Below, piece after piece: positions 9,064-16,203 of a stretch of DNA of 39,751 nt. A program made the translations under genes and the position numbers. Location: contig VFGW01000019.1 of NCBI GenBank assembly GCA_009392295.1, positions 1-39,751 of the forward strand, written 5' to 3'. The stretch is from SAR202 cluster bacterium (GTDB taxonomy: Bacteria > Chloroflexota > Dehalococcoidia > Lucifugimonadales > GCA-2719675). Position 1 is the stretch's first letter; every line of letters begins with the position of its first letter. The notes under the pieces were generated by a model. That model was not told the DNA's origin. It searched no databases and saw only the letters and a list, made by a program, of their open reading frames with translations.

Positions 9064-9085
9064 TCATGTATAATTCATGTATTAT
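9064..9085 (+). promoter_or_regulatory. -10-like element within an 11-bp tandem repeat ahead of ktrA
   Basis: TCATGTATAAT (9064-9074) is followed directly by TCATGTATTAT (9075-9085), one mismatch in 11 bp. The first copy contains TATAAT at 9069-9074, preceded by TG, so it may be the -10 of a promoter for the ATG at 9107. No good -35 was found. The 11-bp period, one helical turn, would suit two adjacent regulator contacts. Confidence 0.35.
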
Positions 9086-9106
9086 CCAATCTAAATAGGA
9101 CTGAAA

Positions 9107-9763
9107 ATGAGAAAACAAGTAATAGTAATAGGTTTAGGGAGATTTGGATCCAAAGTATCCACTTCTCTATATAATTTAGGACATGATGTATTAGCAATTG
9201 ATAAAAATGTTGACCGTACTCAATTAATTACTGGGCAAGTAACTCATCCAGTCACTGGAGACGCCACTAATGAAAATGTTCTTCGTGAATTGGGCGTACA
9301 AGATTATGATGCTGCAGTAATAGCGATTGGTACTGACATAGTTGCAAGTGTAATGACATCTGTACTACTTAAAACTATGGGGATAAAATATATAGTAGCT
9401 AGAGCTAGAGATGAGCTCCACACAAATACTTTAACTAGATTAGGTGTTGATAAAGTAGTACAGGCTGAATCTGAAATGGGTATTAGAATTGCTCATAATT
9501 TATTTAATCCAAATGTACAAGAATATCTTGAAATCACCCCAAATTTTGGACTAAGCAAAATTAAAGTACCCAAAAGTTTCACTAATAAAACCCTTAACGA
9601 AATGGGGTTTTCAGGACCAAGAAATAAATATGGATTAGCTGTTTTAGCTCTGCAAAGAGGTAAAGATATCACTTTAAACCCCGATAGTGATGATAAATTA
9701 CTAGATGGCGACACCATTATATTGGCTGGCAAAGATGAATTAATCGATGATTTACCAGAATAA
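9107..9763 (+). CDS. ktrA: K+ uptake regulatory subunit KtrA (TrkA, RCK domain)
   Basis: The 218-residue cytosolic protein has an RCK_N Rossmann domain, with the nucleotide loop VIGLGRFGSKV (GLGRFG at 9-14), the acidic end of beta2 (AIDKN) and GDATNENVL, followed by an RCK_C domain (about 135-218). This is the normal size and architecture of KtrA, which forms an octameric ring gating KtrB in response to ATP/ADP or NAD(H). It lies 78 nt after the transporter gene, on the same strand, and is presumably its partner. Confidence 0.93.
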   Translation: MRKQVIVIGLGRFGSKVSTSLYNLGHDVLAIDKNVDRTQLITGQVTHPVTGDATNENVLRELGVQDYDAAVIAIGTDIVASVMTSVLLKTMGIKYIVARARDELHTNTLTRLGVDKVVQAESEMGIRIAHNLFNPNVQEYLEITPNFGLSKIKVPKSFTNKTLNEMGFSGPRNKYGLAVLALQRGKDITLNPDSDDKLLDGDTIILAGKDELIDDLPE

Positions 9764-9769
9764 ATACTT

Positions 9770-10276
9770 ATGATGATTGTTGCTAAATTTTTATTTATTA
9801 ACTTACCTAAAAATATTTTCGAAATAATTAATAAATTATTCCATCAATTCTTTGACAAAAAGGAAGCAAAATTTCAATCAATTTTAGTAGCTTTATCTGG
9901 CAAAACAAATGATATAAAATCAATTTCCATTGCAAAAAATCTTATTGAAAAAAAATCAGGGGTTATAACGTTTGTCCATGTATTGGAAATCGACTTAGAC
10001 AAACCTATAGATATTGAACTCCCTGAAAAAACAAGCTCCGGAGACAAAATATTATCCAATATACTAAAAAAACATCAGATACAAACATACAATCATAAAT
10101 CTGTATTACTTCAAGCTCGTAATGCAGGTCCTGCTATAATATCAGAAGCTTCTAATCAATCTACTGAAGTCATAATAATTTCTAAAAAAAATGAACAGAA
10201 CCGATCAAGTTTAAGCAAAACAATTAAATACGTTTTAGAAAATTCTCAATGTTCTGTATTATTGATCCAAGAGTGA
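9770..10276 (+). CDS. Universal stress protein (UspA-like) domain protein
   Basis: After a hydrophobic/basic N-terminal extension of about 38 residues, the 168-residue product has a single Usp fold: FQSILVALSGKTNDIKSISIAKNL, then ITFVHVLEID, and the closing strand CSVLLIQE. The glycine-rich ATP loop (G2xG9xGS) that precedes the last strand in ATP-binding Usps is missing; the region reads ISKKNEQNRSSLSKTI. It is therefore probably a non-ATP-binding type. It sits 6 nt after ktrA inside the potassium cluster, so a role linked to transporter control is plausible but unproven. The start could be ATG at 9770 or 9773. Confidence 0.78.
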   Translation: MMIVAKFLFINLPKNIFEIINKLFHQFFDKKEAKFQSILVALSGKTNDIKSISIAKNLIEKKSGVITFVHVLEIDLDKPIDIELPEKTSSGDKILSNILKKHQIQTYNHKSVLLQARNAGPAIISEASNQSTEVIIISKKNEQNRSSLSKTIKYVLENSQCSVLLIQE

Positions 10277-10307
10277 ATTTTTGACAAATTATCGCTATAC
10301 TTAACAG

Positions 10308-10766
10308 ATGATAGAAGAAAAACAACTAAATAGTGATAATAAAAAATTTCGAATAATAATATTGGGATTTAACAATTTAACTACTGCAATAATTCGCAAA
10401 TTCATAGAAAAAAGTTCTTCGATTTCAATAATATGTAATCTTCAAAAAATAACTGAATCAAACATGAAACACTTCCTCAAAGAAGATAAAATCAAATTCA
10501 ATCAAAAAAGTGATTCTTTAATAACGGATCTTGAAAATGCTAACATACAAGATACCGATCTATTTTTTTCTGTAACAAAAAATGATCCCGTAAATTTAAT
10601 GGCTGTCCAGATTGTACAAAATATATTTCATTTGTCTAAAGACAAATCAATATGTGTTCTCAATAACGAAAATCTAGCAACAATTTACTCTTCAATGGAA
10701 CTTCAATGCATTAATACTTCAAATTTAATTACTGATCAAATATTAAATACATTAGATAGGCAATAA
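10308..10766 (+). CDS. Degenerate TrkA N-terminal (RCK_N) domain protein
   Basis: The 152-residue protein aligns by eye with the first domain of the next gene's product: both have an initial beta strand (FRIIILGFNN), the TKNDPVNLMAVQI helix entry and a final helix. The glycine loop GxGxxG is replaced by GFNNLT, so NAD(H)/ATP binding is doubtful. It lacks an RCK_C domain. It is 1 nt upstream of an intact TrkA-like gene; the two may form a hetero-oligomer in which this subunit is structural. Length is that of a lone RCK_N domain. Confidence 0.75.
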   Translation: MIEEKQLNSDNKKFRIIILGFNNLTTAIIRKFIEKSSSISIICNLQKITESNMKHFLKEDKIKFNQKSDSLITDLENANIQDTDLFFSVTKNDPVNLMAVQIVQNIFHLSKDKSICVLNNENLATIYSSMELQCINTSNLITDQILNTLDRQ

Positions 10767-10767
10767 T

Positions 10768-11424
10768 TTGTATACCATAATTTTAGGCGGAGGGAAAATT
10801 GGCTATTCGATATCAAAATGGCTCCTATCTTTAAAATATGAAGTGACTATAATTGAAAAATCTGAATACAAATGCAAACAAATAGAGAATGATTTAGGCA
10901 ATATTGTTATTAATGGTGACGGAACTAATCCAAAACTTTTGGAATCTTCTGGAATATCCAGAGCAACGAATTTTATTTCAACAACAACAAATGACCCCGT
11001 AAATTTCGTTGCATGTCAAATTACTAAAGATCACTTCAATTTAAAAAATGTATTTACTACAATTAACAAAAATGAAAATATAGAATTATTCAAATCAGTA
11101 GGCATAAATAACTTTTTAACTATAGACAAAATAATTGCTGATCAAATGAAAAATTTATTGTATGCAAATAAAATATCTCCAGCATCCACACTATTTTCCG
11201 AAATGGGCAATTTACTATTATCAGTTAATATCACAGCTGAAAATTATATATCAAACAAAAAAATTTCTGAAATTGATCTACCAAATGAAAGTTTTATTTC
11301 ACTTATTATCCCAGTATCAGGTATACCTTTTATTCCTACGCCTGAGTCAATAATTGAACCTGGTCATAAAATAATTTTTGTAACTAAGACTAATCAAGAA
11401 CAAGCCTTGCTTAATTCAATATAG
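10768..11424 (+). CDS. trkA: TrkA family protein (RCK_N + RCK_C)
   Basis: The 218-residue protein has an intact nucleotide loop ILGGGKIGYSIS (GGGKIG at 7-12), an acidic residue after beta2 (IIEKS), GDGTNPKLLESSGI and a C-terminal RCK_C domain from about 138. The start is TTG at 10768, one base after the preceding stop, which suggests coupling. The sequence is distinct from KtrA at 9107, so the cluster encodes two RCK systems but only one visible transporter. It may serve a second K+ channel or transporter elsewhere. Confidence 0.85.
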   Translation: MYTIILGGGKIGYSISKWLLSLKYEVTIIEKSEYKCKQIENDLGNIVINGDGTNPKLLESSGISRATNFISTTTNDPVNFVACQITKDHFNLKNVFTTINKNENIELFKSVGINNFLTIDKIIADQMKNLLYANKISPASTLFSEMGNLLLSVNITAENYISNKKISEIDLPNESFISLIIPVSGIPFIPTPESIIEPGHKIIFVTKTNQEQALLNSI

Positions 11425-11426
11425 AT

Positions 11427-11442
11427 AGGAGTAATCACCCTG
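11427..11442 (+). promoter_or_regulatory. Ribosome binding site that decides the CTG start of pheA
   Basis: AGGAG at 11427-11431 is followed after 8 bases by CTG at 11440-11442. Between the trkA stop at 11422-11424, which is in the same frame, and the essential FLGPTGTN motif there is no ATG, GTG or TTG in frame. CTG is therefore the best start. Confidence 0.6.
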
Positions 11443-12270
11443 AAAACAAAATATTTAGCTTTTTTAGGCCCAACTGGAACTAATACTGAACAAGCTGCAA
11501 TCAAATACAATCCAAATTCCAAGCTAGAAATGTGCTCTTCAATTAATGAAATTTTTTCAATGGTAGAAAACAAAAAAACATATGAAGGCATTGTTCCTAT
11601 TGAAAACAGTATAGACGGCCCAGTTACTGATACATTGGATCTATTAATTCATGAATCAAATCTATCAATTCAGAAAGAAATAATCCTAAATATATCACAT
11701 TGCTTGATCACCAACAAAAATTCTTCAAATTCACAACATTTTTCAGAAATTTTTTCACACCCTCAAGCTTTAGGGCAATGCAAAAAATATTTACTTAAAA
11801 AATATCCAAATTCCAAACTCACAGCATCAATGAGTACCTCTGAAGCAGTAAAATTTGTATCTCATTGTGCCGAAAATATTGCTGCAATCGGAACAGATAT
11901 ATCTGCTGAAATTTATGATGGTCATATTGTAGAAAAAAATATTCAAGACAACATGAACAACTCAACTAGATTTATCGTTTTATCACACGAAAAAACTACT
12001 CCATCAGGAAATGACAAAACATCCCTATGTTTTTCTTTTTCACAAGACGCACCTGGTAGCTTATATAAAGTTCTTGGAGAATTCGCAAAAAGAGAAATAA
12101 ACCTAACAAAAATCGAATCTAGGCCATCAAAAAATACTTTAGGCCAATATGTTTTTCTAATAGATCTTGAAGGCCATCAACACGAAAAATTAATCCAAGA
12201 AACAATTACTGCAATCAAAAAACTTGTGTCAGAAATTAAAATTTTTGGATCTTATCCCACGTATATATAG
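11440..12270 (+). CDS. pheA: Prephenate dehydratase (PheA)
   Basis: The enzyme converts prephenate to phenylpyruvate in phenylalanine synthesis. With a CTG start at 11440 it has 276 residues: an N-terminal FLGPTGTNTEQAA motif, EGIVPIENSIDGPVTDTLDLL, HPQALGQC, then the catalytic NSTRF (about 174-178), followed by an ACT domain (about 190-276) with the Phe-binding ESRP at 226-229. A start at the first ATG (11530) would remove the conserved N-terminal strand and is unlikely. A strong AGGAG lies 8 nt before the CTG. It follows trkA by 15 nt and is probably cotranscribed. Alternatives are a sequencing error at the start codon or another non-ATG start. Confidence 0.92.
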   Translation: MKTKYLAFLGPTGTNTEQAAIKYNPNSKLEMCSSINEIFSMVENKKTYEGIVPIENSIDGPVTDTLDLLIHESNLSIQKEIILNISHCLITNKNSSNSQHFSEIFSHPQALGQCKKYLLKKYPNSKLTASMSTSEAVKFVSHCAENIAAIGTDISAEIYDGHIVEKNIQDNMNNSTRFIVLSHEKTTPSGNDKTSLCFSFSQDAPGSLYKVLGEFAKREINLTKIESRPSKNTLGQYVFLIDLEGHQHEKLIQETITAIKKLVSEIKIFGSYPTYI

Positions 12271-12282
12271 CAAGAAAAATAA

Positions 12283-12600
12283 TTAATCTTGATTTTTTCC
12301 AGTTGATGTTTCATTTTCTGATGAACCATTTTGGGATGTAGATAAATTTCTGATATTAGATACTAAAGATTCAGCTTTCGGAATCACTTGTTCTCGTATT
12401 ACTTCTACAGAAGGTCTAATATTTTCCTCTAATCTATCAGAAAAATTATTCGCTTTATTTTTAAATTCAGTTGCTTTATTACTCATTTTTTCTCTAGTCG
12501 AAGAATCTTCAGAAGAAGCAAATAATATACCCACAGCTACACCTACAATTCCACCAACTAGGAAACCAGTAATAAAAGAACTGCCGTTATCCTTACTCAT
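12283..12600 (-). CDS. YtxH domain protein
   Basis: The 105-residue product has one N-terminal transmembrane segment rich in Gly/Val (FITGFLVGGIVGVAVGILFA) followed by SS-x-x-SSTREKM and a charged amphipathic helix, the YtxH/general-stress pattern. The C-terminal tail is Ser/Asn/Glu rich. The function of the family is not established; it is often stress-related and lies near the envelope. The stop is 12 nt from the convergent pheA stop. It lies just downstream of another single-span protein, so the two may form a small operon. Confidence 0.75.
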   Translation of the reverse strand: MSKDNGSSFITGFLVGGIVGVAVGILFASSEDSSTREKMSNKATEFKNKANNFSDRLEENIRPSVEVIREQVIPKAESLVSNIRNLSTSQNGSSENETSTGKNQD

Positions 12601-12638
12601 AAAAAAACCTCCTAAAACTATTTCTAAATACTTAAATG

Positions 12639-12869
12639 CTATAACTTCACAAATTTAGAAATTACAGACACAACTTTTGAAGATAAACCTGATTTACCTA
12701 TAAATTTATCTGACACTGTAGTTGTAGTTTTTTCCAATGCCGAGATTGTGCGCCTAACTGATCTAAGAATATTAGAAATCTTAAAATAAACCACAAGCAT
12801 CAATATTAATGCTGTAATCATTAATATAATCAATAACACATCTCTAATTAACTCTACGACATTTTCCAT
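12639..12869 (-). CDS. Small single-span membrane protein, DUF948-like
   Basis: The 76-residue product has one transmembrane helix (about residues 9-30, LLIILMITALILMLVVYF) followed by an amphipathic segment SNILRSVRRTISALEKTTTTVSDK. This resembles the short envelope proteins that accompany YtxH genes in Gram-positive relatives. No enzymatic motif was seen. It lies 38 nt upstream of the YtxH gene on the same strand. Family assignment is a guess from pattern and context. Confidence 0.6.
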   Translation of the reverse strand: MENVVELIRDVLLIILMITALILMLVVYFKISNILRSVRRTISALEKTTTTVSDKFIGKSGLSSKVVSVISKFVKL

Positions 12870-12973
12870 AAAAAACTCTTAAGATCTAATAATCACACAT
12901 CCTATTGGCTTATCGTATCATATAAAAGTAACAATACACAAAATCCAAAGCTAAAATAGAATAGTTGCAAAAA

Positions 12974-13960
12974 TTAAGGTTTAATCAAAATTCTAATTGA
13001 ATTTGTAGAATTATCTTTTCTTTGATTAATAATACTGTGTCCATTTTGTTCAGCCCAAATGACTACATCGTAAGTGTTAAGAATATCTGGGATAATAGCT
13101 TCAATCAAATTCACACCATTTTCAAGGATCCTTTGATCCAGTTCAGATAAAATAGAGGCACAATTTTTACCTGTTCCATCAACCACAATCCAATTTTCAA
13201 AATTCAAATTATCAATACTTTTATTTTGTACATTTTCAAGTACATTTATTTCCCCAGTTTGTCTCAAATTCAATTGACGTTTAAATTCTTTTACTGATTC
13301 CCAATACACACCCTTAGAACGATCTTGTTTAGCGCAAACGGCACCTCGAACCCCAACTATATCTGGATTTATTCTAGAGATTTCATCTAGATTTTGTAAT
13401 TTCAAATGACCAGATAAAGCAGTACTAATACCCATTTTCTTACCCGAAAAAACTAAATCTCTCAACTGAGATTCTTCCATAAAATCAAATAAATTACGTC
13501 CATCTTTTGTTATAGTATCAATCAACCAGCCATCACAATTACCATCTACAGCCAAGTCTTGCATCAATCCAGGATCAATACCATCAGAAATTTCACTATC
13601 TGCAAATAAAGATCCTATGAGTTTTGTTTCAGACCCTTCTAAAGCTTCTTTTGAAGCTAGTAATATTTCCTTAGCTAATGAATATTCCGTATTCATAAAG
13701 CCAACTTTGACAGAAGTAGCGTTAAGTATCCCAGCTGTGTACACAGCCATAGCTACAGTACCTACTTGCTTAGGTACAACTCCTAAAGTTACGCTAGCAT
13801 GTTGCTCTAATGGAACTAAATCTCTAACTTGTTTAACCAAAACAGGATGCGCAGAACCAACCAATGCTTCTTGCAAATTCTTTACATCAACAATATCAGC
13901 CTCTCCCTTTATAGCATGTTTTGCTTCTTGTAAATCCTGAACACTAACCATTAATAACAT
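12974..13960 (-). CDS. (5-formylfuran-3-yl)methyl phosphate synthase (MfnB-like) fused to a TusA-like domain
   Basis: Residues 1-235 match MfnB (old DUF556/UPF0264), which condenses two glyceraldehyde-3-phosphate molecules to the furan precursor of methanofuran and methylofuran. It starts MLLMVSV, then EADIVDVKN with Lys27 exactly where the Schiff-base lysine of the archaeal enzyme sits, SVTLG, VKVGF, and DTITKDGRNLFDF with a second lysine (Lys152). Residues about 255-328 are an extra domain. NWIVVDGTGKNCAS carries one Cys (Cys267), followed by a helix, a DI...W-like segment (YDVVIWAEQNGH) and a final strand IRILIKP. This order and spacing resemble TusA/SirA sulfur carriers (LDxxGLxCP...W...GH...I). 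The start is ATG at 13960 behind AGGTG. It lies 42 nt downstream of a DapA-family gene. The MfnB part is fairly sure, the TusA part moderate, the pathway unknown. Confidence 0.78.
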   Translation of the reverse strand: MLLMVSVQDLQEAKHAIKGEADIVDVKNLQEALVGSAHPVLVKQVRDLVPLEQHASVTLGVVPKQVGTVAMAVYTAGILNATSVKVGFMNTEYSLAKEILLASKEALEGSETKLIGSLFADSEISDGIDPGLMQDLAVDGNCDGWLIDTITKDGRNLFDFMEESQLRDLVFSGKKMGISTALSGHLKLQNLDEISRINPDIVGVRGAVCAKQDRSKGVYWESVKEFKRQLNLRQTGEINVLENVQNKSIDNLNFENWIVVDGTGKNCASILSELDQRILENGVNLIEAIIPDILNTYDVVIWAEQNGHSIINQRKDNSTNSIRILIKP

Positions 13961-14002
13961 AAATTCACCTATAAACTATAAATTAATATTCCACCAAAAA
14001 AA

Positions 14003-14968
14003 TTATTTATCAATAATAATCTGTAAATCTTCTTTGAGCTTTGATTTTTCTTGATTATTCAAATCTACTAAAGGTAACCTCACACCTCCAGAAGCGAGCC
14101 CCATTAATTCTCCCCAATACTTACACATTGAAACTGGCAAAACACCATTAAATTTTTTTACAGTATATTGCCACCACTTATCAGATATTTCTTTAATATT
14201 TTTAATATGTAAATTATAAAATTTTTCATCCAAATCACCAACAACTGCACGATTTATAAATTCCACATAATTAGAATTTCCAGGACGATCAAACCTCCAA
14301 TCAGAGGTATTAGCAAACATTACTTGCTGATTAAAGCCTAATTCTTTACCTTTGAAAAATATCCATTCATCCGGAGTACTAATCACATGATCTTTACCTA
14401 AAATTTGATGTGCATTTATAGACAAACTTTGATTAAAACTTGCTTCTTTAACACCAACCACATTGGGCAACTTGCAAAGTTCTTTAAGCTTTTCAACTCC
14501 CAAAACAACTCCAAATTGTGGTGAATTATAAAACATAATTGCCATTGAAGTAGTTTTTGCAATTTCTGTAACAAACTCCACAACTTGATCTTCTGTTTTG
14601 GTAACAAAATACGGAGCCGCAATCATGATAATATCAAATCCACAATGCTCTGCATAATCAGTGAATTTTTGTACTTCACTTAAACTAGTATGTGAAACAT
14701 GAGCCCCTATAAACATTCCTTTTGCAGCATCACTAACTAGATCAAAAACCCTCAAGCGTTCCTCAAAAGAAAGACTCCAAAATTCCCCCATACCCCATGC
14801 GCAACCAACACCTTTAGTGCCTAATTTTCTAATATGATTTATATTCTTAATCAGGCCTTCTTGATTTAAAGATAAATCTTTATTGAAAGGGGTGACTAAA
14901 GTAGACCATTGGCCTTTCAAATTTTCTTTCGCCCAATCTTGAGCTTCAGCTTTAGTATATGACGCCAT
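14003..14968 (-). CDS. DapA-family (class I aldolase / N-acetylneuraminate lyase superfamily) protein
   Basis: The 321-residue TIM-barrel protein has the Schiff-base lysine in VVGVKEAS (Lys174) and the proton-relay Tyr in IMFYNSP (Tyr147), both standard for the DHDPS/NAL family. The substrate loop, GTTGE in DapA, is changed to GMGEFWS, so true dihydrodipicolinate synthase activity is doubtful. Such variants act on keto-sugar acids or on hydratase/aldolase reactions. It is the first gene after a good promoter and is followed by the MfnB-TusA fusion, so the two probably serve one pathway. Confidence 0.85.
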   Translation of the reverse strand: MASYTKAEAQDWAKENLKGQWSTLVTPFNKDLSLNQEGLIKNINHIRKLGTKGVGCAWGMGEFWSLSFEERLRVFDLVSDAAKGMFIGAHVSHTSLSEVQKFTDYAEHCGFDIIMIAAPYFVTKTEDQVVEFVTEIAKTTSMAIMFYNSPQFGVVLGVEKLKELCKLPNVVGVKEASFNQSLSINAHQILGKDHVISTPDEWIFFKGKELGFNQQVMFANTSDWRFDRPGNSNYVEFINRAVVGDLDEKFYNLHIKNIKEISDKWWQYTVKKFNGVLPVSMCKYWGELMGLASGGVRLPLVDLNNQEKSKLKEDLQIIIDK

Positions 14969-15003
14969 AAGTTTGTTTTTTATCCCTATAATTTTGCCAA
15001 ACT

Positions 15004-15015
15004 ATATCATGATAT
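15004..15015. promoter_or_regulatory. 12-bp palindrome overlapping the dapA-like promoter -10
   Basis: ATATCATGATAT is a perfect palindrome at 15004-15015 and covers the -10 hexamer at 15009-15014. It is well placed for a repressor operator, but no regulator gene is adjacent. Confidence 0.3.
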
Positions 15016-15038
15016 CCGTCAAACAAGAAAAGTGTCAA
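15009..15038 (-). promoter_or_regulatory. Probable promoter of the dapA-like/mfnB-tusA operon
   Basis: On the minus strand a perfect TTGACA (15033-15038) is followed after 18 bases by TATCAT (15009-15014), five of six matches to TATAAT. It is 41 nt upstream of the ATG at 14968. Confidence 0.58.
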
Positions 15039-15132
15039 CGATATCTCTATAATAATTACAAAACGCATTTCCGGTTAAAAAGATACCTAACTTAAATATA
15101 GAATTATGATTTGACATTTTAGTGACAAATAT

Positions 15133-16173
15133 TCATAAAAATGATTTTGCAAATTCAAATGCTCCTTTACCATAAAATTCATGTTCGCCTTCAAAAATCT
15201 CATAAGAAAACGAATTTTTCGCACCAAAACAAGTAAATATTTGTTCAGCTTTTTCAATCGCATATTTTGTTGCATCAATTGGAAAAATAGGATCATTAGT
15301 TGCAGATTCTATAAAAAGCCCTCTTGGCGCAATCAATCCTGCTATATCATACATTTCGGCATATTTTAATATTCCAGGAATATAATTGTCTATACAGTGA
15401 TTAATATTAAATATGCTATCCTTAAAAGTACAAAAATATCCTGAAATAATTGCTAATTTGATTCTTTCGTCCAAAGCAGATGAAAAAAAAGACGTAGTTC
15501 CTCCTCCTGATAGACCCATTACAGCAATTCTATCAAAATCAATTTCTTTTCTAGTTTCTAAATAATCAATTGCAGACATAACATCTATTACACGCCATTT
15601 AATCATTGTTTCACCTAATAAAAACGCAGTCCCTGAAAGCAAATTACAAGAACTTTGAGATTCATTAGCTGAATCTAAATGATCTGTCGTTCTTCTTCTA
15701 CCAAAACCAAATTGCTCGATCGCTAGCACTACATAACCTTGATTCACAGCTTGTACTGCATAATTTTTATGAATACCATTAAAATTACCATAAGTTATGC
15801 CATTTTGTATCCCAACGACATCATTAACACCTCTTCCATGCCCATGAACGCACATAATCACAGGCATTTTCACATTGCCAGAGAATTTGGGCACCAATAA
15901 AAAAGCAAACACTTTCATATTTTCTGCACTATCAAATAGTATTGTTTCTCTGGTATAAGTACCAAAATCTTCAATTTTAATAACCTTTGAATTCAACTCA
16001 CCTCTATACTTTGGTAAATCTCCAATCAATTCTATTAATTGAGATCTCATTATCTTTTGCCAAGACTCAGCCTGAGGAATAGTTTGAGCAGAAAAAGTTA
16101 GACTAGGCTTTAAATTTTGATATTTGGCATTTGTATAATTTAAAACTTCTAAATTAATATCCTCTGAAAACAT
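15133..16173 (-). CDS. Alpha/beta hydrolase, acetyl-xylan-esterase/dienelactone-hydrolase-like
   Basis: The 346-residue protein has an alpha/beta-hydrolase fold: VIMCVHGHGRG oxyanion segment (about 105-115), nucleophile elbow VMGLSGGG (Ser222), acid ATNDPIFP (Asp294) and GEHEF (His331). About 100 N-terminal residues precede the fold, and the size and order resemble the abhydrolase_7/acetyl-esterase group used on plant or algal sugars and other esters. No signal peptide is seen, so it probably acts in the cytosol. It is separated from recG by 30 nt on the same strand. The substrate is unknown. Confidence 0.8.
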   Translation of the reverse strand: MFSEDINLEVLNYTNAKYQNLKPSLTFSAQTIPQAESWQKIMRSQLIELIGDLPKYRGELNSKVIKIEDFGTYTRETILFDSAENMKVFAFLLVPKFSGNVKMPVIMCVHGHGRGVNDVVGIQNGITYGNFNGIHKNYAVQAVNQGYVVLAIEQFGFGRRRTTDHLDSANESQSSCNLLSGTAFLLGETMIKWRVIDVMSAIDYLETRKEIDFDRIAVMGLSGGGTTSFFSSALDERIKLAIISGYFCTFKDSIFNINHCIDNYIPGILKYAEMYDIAGLIAPRGLFIESATNDPIFPIDATKYAIEKAEQIFTCFGAKNSFSYEIFEGEHEFYGKGAFEFAKSFL

Positions 16174-16203
16174 TTTTTTCCTCTCAGAATAATTCCAACA
16201 AAA

